Assembly (NCBI GenBank): GCA_043801445.1
Contig: JAZDMB010000001.1
Coordinates: 1-56,939 of the forward strand
Origin: JAZDFP01 sp043801445
GTDB lineage: Bacteria; Planctomycetota; MHYJ01; JACQXL01
Direction of reading: 5' to 3'
Length of the DNA stretch: 56,939 nucleotides
The notes below the pieces were generated by a model, which saw only the letters and a list, made by a program, of their open reading frames with translations, did no database searches and had not been told where the DNA came from. Below are positions 24,462 to 34,140 of this stretch, in pieces (position 1 is the first letter of the stretch; each line of letters opens with the position of its first letter). Position numbers and translations under genes: made by a program.

Positions 24462-25511
24462 TCATTCTCTTCTAAGTGGGTCCAATTTGTAAGCCCGCAA
24501 TAAATATTCCAGTTTCTTGCGGTCTTTTACTGCCTTAAAGAGTTTTTCCTCTATCTTATCTTCCTTGGCATCTTCAAAAACCAAGTCATTAATAAGTTGA
24601 TAGGTTATATTACGCGGTAAATATCCGCCTTTATAAGCATGTGTAATTTCTGTAGCCAATTTAGCACGGTGATGAATGATTTCTTTGTAACGGCTGGCGT
24701 GGTCCTTACCGCGTCCGTCAATATAGGCAATGGCGAAATAACCGCCTATCTGGCTGAAATAAAGAGAGCATTGGATTGCCGAATAGATAAGTTCAATCAT
24801 TCCTTCGATACGGTTAAATCCCTTAACGCGCTCGCCCAGGAATTTCTTGTTAAGAAATTCGGCAAATGCCTGTCCGCCGGCGTATTTACCGGTGCCCAGA
24901 CTCTCAAATCCGCCTGAGATAAAAGAACTGACCGATATTTCACCCTTCAAGCAGTAGGCGGTAAAGCCATGCTTTTTATCATAGCCGATAAGGCAAGCAT
25001 GATTTTCCGTCTCAAATTTTGCTATTTCACTTTTATCCTTAAGCGTGGATATTTCCAGAGCCTTATTTTTAACGTTCTCCTGTTTGATATCTATTCTTTC
25101 ACCCTGTGATTCGAAATAACCGCGGTTAAGGTCTTCGGATGTAAACCCGTAAAGGAAACGGAGCCGGTCATCTGCCCTGCGTCTGATAGTCTTCTGAAGA
25201 TTATCTAAAGTAATTCTGCTGATATCATTAGCGGTGCGATAGAGTTGTTTTTTGATTTCCGGGTCGTTACGGCGCTTGAATATATCTGATAACTGATTCT
25301 GGGTCTTGGTCACGGTCTCGTAATGAATAGCAGGCGTGCCGATACCGCCATAAACCGCTTCGATATGAAGCGCATCAGATATCTCAGGCGTAACTAAAGA
25401 GTGAACATTATCACAGAAGAGTGTTCTTCTGCGACGCAGGCGCCAGGACTCTTCATCACTGATGATTGCTCCTGAATACTCGTCAAATCTCAATGCATTT
25501 ACAATAGCCAT
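24462..25511 (-). CDS. HslV/proteasome-like protein, apparently inactive paralogue
   Basis: 349 residues, aligned end to end with the product of 22897-23934: MAIVNALRFDEYSGAIISDE against MTTINAIKFDDYSGVMVCDE, LRFLYGFTSEDLNRGYF against KGKYGFTTNDFCRGFY, SLGTGKYAGGQAFAEFL in the GSG-loop position, IGGYFAIAYIDGRGKD near the end and LEYLLRAYKL at the C-terminus. The Thr nucleophile is replaced by Ala2 and the Lys36 position is Val, while Asp19 is kept. It should therefore be a structural rather than a catalytic subunit, as in alpha subunits of proteasomes. This pairing is inferred from sequence and adjacency. Confidence 0.65.
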   Translation of the reverse strand: MAIVNALRFDEYSGAIISDEESWRLRRRRTLFCDNVHSLVTPEISDALHIEAVYGGIGTPAIHYETVTKTQNQLSDIFKRRNDPEIKKQLYRTANDISRITLDNLQKTIRRRADDRLRFLYGFTSEDLNRGYFESQGERIDIKQENVKNKALEISTLKDKSEIAKFETENHACLIGYDKKHGFTAYCLKGEISVSSFISGGFESLGTGKYAGGQAFAEFLNKKFLGERVKGFNRIEGMIELIYSAIQCSLYFSQIGGYFAIAYIDGRGKDHASRYKEIIHHRAKLATEITHAYKGGYLPRNITYQLINDLVFEDAKEDKIEEKLFKAVKDRKKLEYLLRAYKLDPLRRE

Positions 25512-25618
25512 AATTCGCTTTATAAGAAATATTTATTATCGGGTCAATAATTTATATGGAATTTATTAATTAAAGAATGAACTGATTTAGCGCCTGTACG
25601 GATGTAAAACCTATGGCT

Positions 25619-27709
25619 TCATTTCAGGTCGCTGTCGCGGCAGATTTTGTCCTGAGAAACAGCATAGGTAACTTCCTGGATATAGGCATAAAACTTGCGT
25701 TTCAAGTCCTCGGCTATTTTGGGATGCGTTAGTTGCAGATCATTCTTGCACTGCGGGTCAATCCGGTAATCATACAACCCCAGATTCTTTTCCAAATCGT
25801 TCATCAACACATATTGATCGGTAAAGAGCGCATAGTGGATACCGTTACTGATCACTTCGTAATGTGTCTTGCTCGTATCCCACAACGAACGCCCCATAGA
25901 TGAATGAACAGTTGAGATGTGCAGTATATCCAGAATGGTGGGCAGGATATCCACCTGCGAGCCAATCTGGTCATAACGTTGCGGTTTAATCATGTCAGGC
26001 GCCCCGACGCTTCGGTCGGGACGCCCCGTATCGAAGCATCGGGGCGCATAAATTAATAATGGCACGTGGAAATAAGAATGGAAATTACCACCCTTAGCGT
26101 AATTAGTATGGTCACCCATAATGATAAAGATAGTGTTTTTGAACCATGGTTTATCCTGAGCCGAATTAAAGAACTGCTGTAGACTGTAATCGGAATAACG
26201 CAGGACATGCTGGAATTCATTGTCAGCTGAATAGTCCTTGAATATGGATTCCCGGTGACTCGGAATCTTATACGGGGCATGTGAAGTCAGCGAGAATATG
26301 ACCGAGCAAAACGGCGGCTGGAACCCGTCCATCCGGCGTAAGGCATCCTGAAAGAATTCCTCGTCATATATGCCCCAGGTGCCATCCTGAACTTTAGAGG
26401 TTAGATTAGGGTAATCTTCTTTACCGTAATATTTGAGGAATCCGGACATCTTGGTATAGGCATCAAAACCCATTGACCCTATCTTTGCTCCGTGATGGAA
26501 TGAAGTGGTATAACCTAATTTCATCAGGATGGTGCCTAATCCGAAAAACCTGTTGAGTTCTGCCTGAGAACTTATCATGGTTTTCTTGGAGCCTTTAGTC
26601 GTTGATTGGGCATACAGACCGGGAATGGCTGACAGAACCGATGTGGTAGCAATCATCGAACGTTCGCCATTGGCAAGGAAATTGGTAAACAGAGCCCCTT
26701 TGTCTGCGATGCTGTCAAAGAAAGGTGTTGCCGACGGCTGTCCGGAGATGGAACCGCTATAATCGGCCGTCCAACTTTCCATAATGAATATAACTATGTT
26801 TGTCTTTTGCGGATTATCCGTAAATGTTTTACGGCGCAGGAAAGGATATTGAGGATCAAGCATCTGTTCATTTTCCTGGCGTAACATTGTTTCGACCAGC
26901 GCGGCTGCTTCCGGTTGCGGTAAAAGATGCTGTAAAGGCGGATTGAATTGAGTCATACTTCTGAGTATCGTAAAGGTGGAATTTAAAACAAGATAGCCGA
27001 CTATCCGGTCGGCTGAAAAGAAGGCGTGCGCCTGGCGGATGGGCCTGGATTGAACTCCACCTCTTAAACCCACAATTAAGAAGACTGCAATTAGAATCAA
27101 GCAGAAACTTTCCCTCCAGATATTTAAGCGGCCTGCCCGACTGCCCGCCCGGTCAGGCGGGTATTCTATCAGGCTATCCAATTTCTTAAATAACTTCAAA
27201 CTGGTAAATATTAAGAAGAATCCCAGGACCACTAACGTTATAGTCAAATAGTAATATTCAATCAGCATACTGGGCAGAGTCCTGATGATATCCGGCAGAA
27301 TCGTATAAATTTCAGACATAAGCCGGCGGTGGATGGTAGGGAAATATCCGTAATCAGCCAGGTTCATTGTAATCGCCAATAGGTTGACTAACCAAAATAA
27401 TCCGAATAATGTTATTTTGAACCATTTCCAACGCGAGGGATTACCGGGCAGGTTATACAATACCAGGAATAAACCGTTAATCATCAGCAAGGCGGATATG
27501 TCAAATCTCAAGCCGTATATGAATGCCCAGCCGATTTCAGAGGCTTTTGCATCGTTAAATAGCCCCCTATTAACCAGGAAAAATCCCAATCTCAGCAAGG
27601 TATAGCAGATTAAAAGATAACACATTACGACTAAACTTATGCTGAAGTGTTTGGTGAATATCCGCTGGTAGTGCCGTTTAATATTTGTCATTAACTGTGA
27701 TATCTGCAT
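25619..27709 (-). CDS. LtaS-like phosphoglycerol transferase (alkaline-phosphatase superfamily)
   Basis: 696 residues. Five N-terminal membrane helices (to about residue 230) are followed by an extracytoplasmic sulfatase-fold domain with IVIFIMESW (metal Glu), ANGERSMIATTSVLSAIPGL (nucleophile Thr region), DGTWGIYDEEFF, SLTSHAPYK and FIIMGDHTN (metal Asp-His). Such enzymes move phosphoglycerol or phosphoethanolamine onto envelope polymers. Two in-frame palindromic elements add residues about 182-192 (PPDRAGSRAGR, DNA about 27133-27165) and 554-570 (CFDTGRPDRSVGAPD, DNA 25999-26047). The start overlaps the metallophosphoesterase gene by 32 bp (27678-27709), implying coupled expression. Confidence 0.85.
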   Translation of the reverse strand: MQISQLMTNIKRHYQRIFTKHFSISLVVMCYLLICYTLLRLGFFLVNRGLFNDAKASEIGWAFIYGLRFDISALLMINGLFLVLYNLPGNPSRWKWFKITLFGLFWLVNLLAITMNLADYGYFPTIHRRLMSEIYTILPDIIRTLPSMLIEYYYLTITLVVLGFFLIFTSLKLFKKLDSLIEYPPDRAGSRAGRLNIWRESFCLILIAVFLIVGLRGGVQSRPIRQAHAFFSADRIVGYLVLNSTFTILRSMTQFNPPLQHLLPQPEAAALVETMLRQENEQMLDPQYPFLRRKTFTDNPQKTNIVIFIMESWTADYSGSISGQPSATPFFDSIADKGALFTNFLANGERSMIATTSVLSAIPGLYAQSTTKGSKKTMISSQAELNRFFGLGTILMKLGYTTSFHHGAKIGSMGFDAYTKMSGFLKYYGKEDYPNLTSKVQDGTWGIYDEEFFQDALRRMDGFQPPFCSVIFSLTSHAPYKIPSHRESIFKDYSADNEFQHVLRYSDYSLQQFFNSAQDKPWFKNTIFIIMGDHTNYAKGGNFHSYFHVPLLIYAPRCFDTGRPDRSVGAPDMIKPQRYDQIGSQVDILPTILDILHISTVHSSMGRSLWDTSKTHYEVISNGIHYALFTDQYVLMNDLEKNLGLYDYRIDPQCKNDLQLTHPKIAEDLKRKFYAYIQEVTYAVSQDKICRDSDLK
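25999..26047. repeat. Palindromic element inside the LtaS-like gene
   Basis: Arms GCGCCCCGACGCTTCG (25999-26014) and CGAAGCATCGGGGCGC (26032-26047) pair at 15 of 16 positions. Read in frame as PRCFDTGRPDRSVGAPD. Confidence 0.85.
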
Positions 27710-28766
27710 GATTTTCCGTCTTCTGTTTATTTAAGCATTTGATTAATTTGATTAAAGCATATCCCACGCAAAGAATCAGGATAACCAAAACCAAGTAGAT
27801 TGTCCATACTGAATCTTTTATCGGCGGTAATATCTTAGTGAATATCATCTCTTCAAACCAGTGTCCAAGATTCGATTTAGCCGAGGTGCCGATAATTCCT
27901 TCGAATATTTTATCCTTATAAACTGTAATTTTCAGGATATGATGAAAGCCTTTCGGCCTAAGCCGCGACCCGCCTCCGCCGGACACGATGTATGTCACGC
28001 CATTTCTTATTCCTTTCCAATAACTATGATAATCACCGAAAAAACAGGTGTTTACCTTGTATTTTTCCAGGAGAGCAAGGAATTCATCTTGATAAGCGAA
28101 AGAGGTCCTGATGTAATCAACCAGCACGTCGGGCGGAGTATGAGTAAACACAAAGATATGATTTTTATTCATACCTTTTTCAGACAATGTGTCATTAAGA
28201 TAAGTTATATAAGCCTCAGGATTTCTTCTGTCAACTTCAACAATAATGAAAAGGCAGTTATTATAAACGAAATCAAAGTTTCTCGGTCCATATGATGCGT
28301 CGTACATCTCCGGCGTCATCGGAGGATCTTTGGATTTCTTCTTGGAAGTGCTGTAAGATATATCGTGATTACCGGCTACGAGAAAGACCGGAATGGGGAG
28401 TTTCAATTCTGTTGCCATCTCGGTCAAGAAGAAATTATGGTTACCTAAGGTGGGTCTGTGGACAAAATCACCTACTATAATCATAAACCGGTGATTACCA
28501 CTTTCCACAGCCATTTGCATCAACGCTTCTGATGTTGCGATAGTTCTCGTATCACCGACAACCAGGAAAGAAAAAGGAAATCCCGTCTCTTTTAATGCCG
28601 TGACACAGGCCGGTTTATTACCGATAAGATAATCAACAGGAATATTATGATAGTCATAATAGCATTTAATTACTGCCACCCATAAAACAGTAACAGCCAT
28701 TAAAAATATGCATAACACCAGCCATAACCCCAATATTAATTTTCGCTTCATTTGTATAATAGTCAT
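27678..28766 (-). CDS. Membrane-anchored metallophosphoesterase
   Basis: 362 residues from the ATG at 28766. An N-terminal membrane helix (about 7-31) and a C-terminal one (about 318-342) enclose a calcineurin-like phosphoesterase: VVGDTR, IIVGDFVHRP, VAGNHD, VFTHTPPD and FFGDYHSYW, the last in place of the usual GHxH. All metal-binding blocks are present. It is probably periplasmic. It overlaps the LtaS-like gene and so likely acts in the same envelope-polymer pathway, for example by removing a phosphoglycerol by-product; that is inference. Confidence 0.82.
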   Translation of the reverse strand: MTIIQMKRKLILGLWLVLCIFLMAVTVLWVAVIKCYYDYHNIPVDYLIGNKPACVTALKETGFPFSFLVVGDTRTIATSEALMQMAVESGNHRFMIIVGDFVHRPTLGNHNFFLTEMATELKLPIPVFLVAGNHDISYSTSKKKSKDPPMTPEMYDASYGPRNFDFVYNNCLFIIVEVDRRNPEAYITYLNDTLSEKGMNKNHIFVFTHTPPDVLVDYIRTSFAYQDEFLALLEKYKVNTCFFGDYHSYWKGIRNGVTYIVSGGGGSRLRPKGFHHILKITVYKDKIFEGIIGTSAKSNLGHWFEEMIFTKILPPIKDSVWTIYLVLVILILCVGYALIKLIKCLNKQKTENHADITVNDKY

Positions 28767-28970
28767 CACTTCTTAATTATGTGTAATGTTAATATCCTAC
28801 AAAAAGATATATCAGAACACAATTATATTCAAATTTCTTTACAATAATCCCATAATTAACATAATTTTGTCTTTTATAGAAATGTAGTCCCGATGTCGCT
28901 AATGCTCATCGGGATAACTGGTTGTAACACTCCTTTGTCGTTAACAGCCAGTAAAAAGGAGATTTGTAAT

Positions 28971-30326
28971 ATGATATCAATAGCCAGTAAATTAAATAGC
29001 GATTATGACCAACTGCTTAAAACGGTTCAGGATGGCAAATCGGCAAAAGAACAAATGGGCATACTTAATACTCAGATGCTCGCTAAGAAATTCACTTTAA
29101 AAGATAAACCATTTCCTACCTTCCTTAAACCTTTCTTCGTAGATAAGGAGATGCAAAAGCAATTTCAAACGGTAACCAATCTGGTAATGAGCAGTATTGA
29201 GAAAGTGGCAGACTTTTTTTATAAGAATGCCGAATATGCCCATTTATTAGAACTGGCACCTCTGGAATATGAACTGGCAAAAATAGACCCTCATTATCCG
29301 AGACGTCAGATTGTAGCCCGGCTTGATGCATTTCTGATGAAAGACGGCACATTGCAGTTTCTGGAATTCAACTGCGACAGCCCCAGCGGTATGGGCTGGC
29401 ACGACCAATTAGTTAAATTATTCAGCGCATTACCAATCATAAAAACAATAGAATCTAAATATAAAATTACCAAAGAAACATTCCTAGACGGACTTTGCGA
29501 CCTCTTTGTAAAGAAATACAGGCAGATGGGCGGAACAAAGGAAAAACCCAATCTGGTCATCGTCTGTAAACGTGATTCAACTATCCTTAATGACGTGGAA
29601 TTGATTATTGACCACTGCAGTAGGGTCAGGGGACATAAAACCTCTTACGCCGACCCCAGAGATTTTGAATATAACGGCAAGACCGTTCTATTAAAAGGCG
29701 AACCGGTTGATGTCATTTATCGCGATGCCATCCAGGATTTCACAGAGCATTGGGATGAAGTTAAACCTGTTATTCAGGCATACCGTGACGGTAAAGTCTG
29801 CCTGATTAATCCTTTCTCATCCAGAGTCGGCGGTCTTAAATCTGTTCTTTCCATTATGACTGATGAGAAAACGGAAAAGTTGTTTACACCTGAAGAACAG
29901 AAAATGATTCGAACACATATACCGTGGACGAGATTGGTCAAAGATGACAAAACCAAGTTCCAGAATAAAGAGATTGATTTGATTCCTTATATCACCAAGA
30001 ATAAGGATGTGTTTGTGTTGAAGCCTAATAGCGGTTATGGCGGATTCGGCGTGGCGATTGGCCGCGAGGTTAAGCAAACCGAATGGGATGACGTTATCGC
30101 CAAAACTAAAACATCCAACTGGGTGGTCCAGGAATACCTTAATATACCCAAAGAATCATTCCCTGATTTTACGCCTGAATTAACATTCTCTGATAAGAAT
30201 TGTAATATTAACTTCTTCGCTTTTGATGGCGAATACGCAGGCGGTTTTGTCCGAGTTTCTAAATCATCCATTATTAATATTCACCAGGGCGGCGGCTTGG
30301 TGCTACTTTTTTATGCAGCCAAGTAG
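28971..30326 (+). CDS. Circularly permuted ATP-grasp ligase (glutathionylspermidine synthase-like)
   Basis: 451 residues from the ATG at 28971, which has AAAAGGAG eight bases upstream; an earlier in-frame ATG at 28893 lies inside a CCCGATG/CATCGGG repeat and is not favoured. Motifs: LQFLEFNCDSPSGMGWHDQL, DVIYRDAIQDF, LINPFSS, VFVLKPNSGYGGFGVAIG (ATP-binding Gly loop), WVVQEYL and CNINFFAFDGEYAGGFVRVS. These enzymes join an acid to an amine, often on peptides. It is followed after 35 bp by tldD and tldE on the same strand, suggesting peptide modification plus proteolysis. Confidence 0.78.
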   Translation: MISIASKLNSDYDQLLKTVQDGKSAKEQMGILNTQMLAKKFTLKDKPFPTFLKPFFVDKEMQKQFQTVTNLVMSSIEKVADFFYKNAEYAHLLELAPLEYELAKIDPHYPRRQIVARLDAFLMKDGTLQFLEFNCDSPSGMGWHDQLVKLFSALPIIKTIESKYKITKETFLDGLCDLFVKKYRQMGGTKEKPNLVIVCKRDSTILNDVELIIDHCSRVRGHKTSYADPRDFEYNGKTVLLKGEPVDVIYRDAIQDFTEHWDEVKPVIQAYRDGKVCLINPFSSRVGGLKSVLSIMTDEKTEKLFTPEEQKMIRTHIPWTRLVKDDKTKFQNKEIDLIPYITKNKDVFVLKPNSGYGGFGVAIGREVKQTEWDDVIAKTKTSNWVVQEYLNIPKESFPDFTPELTFSDKNCNINFFAFDGEYAGGFVRVSKSSIINIHQGGGLVLLFYAAK

Positions 30327-30361
30327 GTAACCCAATAAATAAATGTAAAAGGTATTGTATT

Positions 30362-31729
30362 ATGAAAGAAATATTAAGTAAGGCTCTCGAGAAAGTTGAT
30401 GCCGAATACGCAGACATCAGATATGAAGATAACCAAATTACCCGTATTATATATGCCGGCAAGGAATTAAAAGGAGTTTCATTTCCCAAGATGAAAGGCG
30501 GGCATATCCGGGTATTGAAAAACGGCGGTTGGGGAACCAACTCATTCAACGAACCGAGTAAAATAAATAAATCCGTTAAATTGGCATTGGAAGCGGCAAC
30601 CGGGGTCGGTAACTCTATTAAGAAAAAGGTGAAATTAGCGCCGGCACCTGTGATTCAGGAAATAATCAAAGTTAATCCTAAAAAAGACCCCAGAAAAATA
30701 TCTTTTGACCAGAAAAAACAATTACTTGAGCGATATAATGAAATGATTCTATCGCATCCCAAGATAAAAACGACCAATATGATTTATCGTGAAGAGTATT
30801 CCAGACGCTATTTTATCAATACGGACGGCACTTATATCGACCAGGAGATATTAATTGTACTCGCTTCAATCGGCATAGTAGCAAAGGAAGGCAATCTTGT
30901 TCAGGCGGTGGGTGTCTCTGTCGGCGGATGTGATGATTATTCACGGATAGAAGGCAGAGAAAAATTGATTGAGGAGAAAACCAAGGCGGCAATCGACCTG
31001 TTATCGGCTGAGCCGGTAAAAGCCGGCAGCTATATGGCAGTGATTAATCCTGACCTGGCTGGAGTTTTTATCCACGAGGCATTCGGGCATATGAGCGAGG
31101 CGGACAGCATTATGTTTAATCCAAGCATGCGCCAGGAAATGAAAATAGGCCGGCGCCTAAGTAAACCCATCCTGAACGTAGTTGATAACGGCAGTCTGCC
31201 GGATTCAATCGGTTCTTATAGATTTGATGATGAAGGTATTGCCTCAAGAAAGACATACTTAATTAAAGAAGGAGTTCTAAACGGACGACTCCATTCAAGG
31301 GAAACAGCAGCTGAATTTAACGAACCTCTATCGGGAAATACCAGAGCCGCAGATTATCAATACACCCCTATCGTCAGAATGTCTAACATCTTTATAGAAA
31401 ACGGAACTTCAACATTCGATGAGATGATTTCATCAATCCAAGACGGTTTGTATCTAATCGGTGGCAAAGGCGGCCAAACCGTTGGTGATGTGTTCACCTT
31501 CGGCGCACAATACGGCTATATCATCAAAAACGGACGACTTACCCAAATGATTCGTGATATTAATCTTTCCGGTAATTTATTTACGACCTTAATGAGTATC
31601 TCCGCAATCGGCAATGATTTAAAAGTAGGCGAAAGCGGAGGCTGCGGAAAGGGCGGCCAGATGTTAACCGGCTCAGGCTATGGTAGCCCACATATTAAAA
31701 TAGATTCATTGACAATCGGAGGGAGATAA
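30362..31729 (+). CDS. tldD: TldD metalloprotease subunit
   Basis: 455 residues. Forms a heterodimer with TldE that cleaves unfolded peptides and, in E. coli, matures microcin B17 and degrades CcdA. The zinc motif HEAFGH is present (FIHEAFGHMSEADS), along with the C-terminal GGKGGQTVGDVFTF, which replaces the usual Cys/His-rich end. AAAGG lies nine bases before the ATG. Only three bases separate it from tldE. Confidence 0.92.
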   Translation: MKEILSKALEKVDAEYADIRYEDNQITRIIYAGKELKGVSFPKMKGGHIRVLKNGGWGTNSFNEPSKINKSVKLALEAATGVGNSIKKKVKLAPAPVIQEIIKVNPKKDPRKISFDQKKQLLERYNEMILSHPKIKTTNMIYREEYSRRYFINTDGTYIDQEILIVLASIGIVAKEGNLVQAVGVSVGGCDDYSRIEGREKLIEEKTKAAIDLLSAEPVKAGSYMAVINPDLAGVFIHEAFGHMSEADSIMFNPSMRQEMKIGRRLSKPILNVVDNGSLPDSIGSYRFDDEGIASRKTYLIKEGVLNGRLHSRETAAEFNEPLSGNTRAADYQYTPIVRMSNIFIENGTSTFDEMISSIQDGLYLIGGKGGQTVGDVFTFGAQYGYIIKNGRLTQMIRDINLSGNLFTTLMSISAIGNDLKVGESGGCGKGGQMLTGSGYGSPHIKIDSLTIGGR

Positions 31730-31732
31730 TAA

Positions 31733-33040
31733 ATGGAAACACTTTTAAAAAAAGCAAGCGAGCAAACTCAAGAAGCTGAAGTACTAAGTATTAAAGAAGA
31801 AAGTATCAATATCAGATACGAAGACCGTGAGATAAAAAAGATAGATACCAAAAATACTGAAGGATTTTCACTTCGTTTGATTAAAGATGAACGACTCGGT
31901 ACAACCTGCGGCACTCCTCCATTGGACCACGACGAAATGGTTACTCAAACACTTACATCCGCCAAATATGGCAATAAAGTAGAATTCTCGTTGCCGAATA
32001 CTCAACCGGTCAACACCGTAAAAACTTATGACGATAAAATCGCTAAACTATCTATAGAAGAGATGTGCCGGACAGGCGATACAATCATCCAAAAAATAAT
32101 GAGGTTAGCACCCGACCTGGCACCTGATTTATCTATCAGCAAAGGAGTAGGAAATGTAGCAATCAATAATTCCCATGGAATAAAAGCAGGTTACAATTCA
32201 ACTAATTATTCAATCGGTGTAGGCTTTAAAATTAAAGGCAGCAAGGCATCGGTTACCAAATGGGATTCATCTGCCAAATACTTTGAATTCCCTGACCAGA
32301 AAATAGAAGACCTGATAAAAGAATACAGATTATGTGATATCAAACATAGCATGACAACCAGAAAGATGCCTGTTATTTTTACTCCCCAATCAGCATGGAG
32401 TTTATTATATCGGGTTTATGCGGCGATTAATGGTGATGCACTCTACCGCGGTATCTCACCGCTGGCTGACAAGATAGGTTCAAAAATATTCGACGACCAA
32501 ATCACGGTTGTTGACAATCCAACTATGGACTTTGGCACCCAATCATGTCCTTTTGATGATGAAGGTATCTCAACTTATAAAAAGAATATAATTGAAAAAG
32601 GTGTCTTTAAAGAATTTATTTTCGACCTGGCTACAGCATCTAAGAAAAAGACCAAAAGCACTGGTAATGGCTTTAAGAGGGGAATGTGGGGTGGCGGAAT
32701 AGAAGTGCCACCTAATCCCGTCGTGGCTAACTTTACGCTATTACCCGGTAAAATGTCAATGGAAGAAATGATTAAAGATATTAAAGAAGGTATCATTATA
32801 GATGAAGTATTGGGTTTCCATTCAGGGAACATTATTCAAGGTGAGTTTTCAATGAATGTCGGAGTCGGTTATTTTGTCCAGAATGGTGTAATTAAAGGCC
32901 GGGCAATGGATGCTATGGTCGCTGGTAATATCTACGAATCTTTTAATAAACTCGTTGGGTTAGGTAACAAATTGGAAATCACTTTTGTAGGCTACCTACC
33001 AGCTATGTATTTCAAGGAAATGAGCGTTGCAGGAAAATAA
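31733..33040 (+). CDS. tldE: TldE/PmbA, non-catalytic partner of TldD
   Basis: 435 residues with the TldD/PmbA fold but no HExxxH. Family segments: INIRYEDREIKKI (N-term), MPVIFTPQSAWSLLYRVYAAINGDAL, CPFDDEGISTYKKNIIEKGV and EFSMNVGVGYFVQNGVIKGRAM. It completes the substrate tunnel of the TldD-TldE dimer. Translation is probably coupled to tldD. Confidence 0.92.
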   Translation: METLLKKASEQTQEAEVLSIKEESINIRYEDREIKKIDTKNTEGFSLRLIKDERLGTTCGTPPLDHDEMVTQTLTSAKYGNKVEFSLPNTQPVNTVKTYDDKIAKLSIEEMCRTGDTIIQKIMRLAPDLAPDLSISKGVGNVAINNSHGIKAGYNSTNYSIGVGFKIKGSKASVTKWDSSAKYFEFPDQKIEDLIKEYRLCDIKHSMTTRKMPVIFTPQSAWSLLYRVYAAINGDALYRGISPLADKIGSKIFDDQITVVDNPTMDFGTQSCPFDDEGISTYKKNIIEKGVFKEFIFDLATASKKKTKSTGNGFKRGMWGGGIEVPPNPVVANFTLLPGKMSMEEMIKDIKEGIIIDEVLGFHSGNIIQGEFSMNVGVGYFVQNGVIKGRAMDAMVAGNIYESFNKLVGLGNKLEITFVGYLPAMYFKEMSVAGK

Positions 33041-33133
33041 TCCCGCATAAAATTAGCCACAGAGACACGGAGTTCACAGAGGCGACCAGTAGATAATTAA
33101 ATTTAATTTATTCCTCTGTAGCAGAATCTATAG

Positions 33134-33967
33134 ATGAAAGAAAGTTATTTTACCGCATCCGAGAACGAGCAACAGGCAGGAATCCCATTCGAGACAAACC
33201 TCGATACACAACTCATAGGTAAAAATATAGTTTTCTATAAAAAAGTTACCTCCACCAATGACCTTGCCTGGTTAGAAGTCTCACGAGGAACAACAGAAGG
33301 AGTTGTTGTGCTGGCTGATGAGCAACTTAGAGGGCGAGGTAGATTTGGACGTGATTGGTTTTCCCCTGCCAATAAAGGTATCTGGTTATCAGTCGTGATT
33401 CATCTTTCCAAATTTCCAGAAGACATGTTTTTATTGATGGCTATGGGAGCCATCGCAGTAGCTGATTTATTGCGTAATAAATTCAATCTGCCTGCCCTAA
33501 TCAGATGGCCTAATGATGTCATTATTAATGAAAAGAAAATTGCCGGTATAATTATAGAAAGTAAATGTATAGCAAAATCACCCAATACGGCTGTTATAGG
33601 TATCGGAGTAAATGTTAACATAACCGAATCGGAACTGCCAGCAGATTTAAAAGCTATTACTACTTCCATAGGAATAGAACAAAAAACACCTATTATTCTT
33701 GAACTTGAACCAATCACCAGAGACCTCATTTATTCTTTGGATAAATGGCATCAGAAAATAATTAATAAGGAATTAAAATCCATTCAAGATGCCTGGCGTA
33801 AATTTTCAGGTGTATTAAATAGAATGGTTTCCATTAAAATTAATGATGAATTACTGGAAGGTAAACTGGTTGATTTAGATCCTTGTAAAGGAATCGCTTT
33901 ATTAGACAATGAAGGAAATACTTGCTGGTGGAGTGGTGAAAAAGTTGAATTACTTCGCTTAATTTGA
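33134..33967 (+). CDS. birA: Biotin-[acetyl-CoA-carboxylase] ligase
   Basis: 277 residues; attaches biotin to the biotin carrier protein by way of biotinyl-AMP. Motifs: TSTNDLAWL, the biotin/ATP loop RGRGRFGRDWFSP, GIWLSVVI, IRWPNDVIINEKKIAGIIIES and a C-terminal SH3-like domain (LLEGKLVDLDPCKGIALLDN). There is no N-terminal HTH, so it is a class I ligase and not the biotin-operon repressor. Confidence 0.94.
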   Translation: MKESYFTASENEQQAGIPFETNLDTQLIGKNIVFYKKVTSTNDLAWLEVSRGTTEGVVVLADEQLRGRGRFGRDWFSPANKGIWLSVVIHLSKFPEDMFLLMAMGAIAVADLLRNKFNLPALIRWPNDVIINEKKIAGIIIESKCIAKSPNTAVIGIGVNVNITESELPADLKAITTSIGIEQKTPIILELEPITRDLIYSLDKWHQKIINKELKSIQDAWRKFSGVLNRMVSIKINDELLEGKLVDLDPCKGIALLDNEGNTCWWSGEKVELLRLI

Positions 33968-34012
33968 TTTAGTTTATTAATATTTGTATTTATTGTGAAT
34001 TAATATACTACT

Positions 34013-34085
34013 GGGCCAGTAGCTCAGTTGGGAGAGCATCTCGTTCGCAATGAGAAGGTTGTGGGTTCGAATCCCATCTGGTCCA
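34013..34085 (+). tRNA. tRNA-Ala (anticodon CGC)
   Basis: Complete cloverleaf of 73 nt: acceptor GGGCCAG/CTGGTCC with the G3-U70 pair that identifies alanine tRNA, D arm GCTC/GAGC, anticodon loop TTCGCAA, T arm GTGGG/CCCAT with TTCGAAT. Discriminator A. The CCA end is not encoded. Confidence 0.95.
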
Positions 34086-34140
34086 TTTAACATCAGCCAC
34101 GAATTAGACTCCCGTATGGGTGTAAAAATTCGTGACGAAT

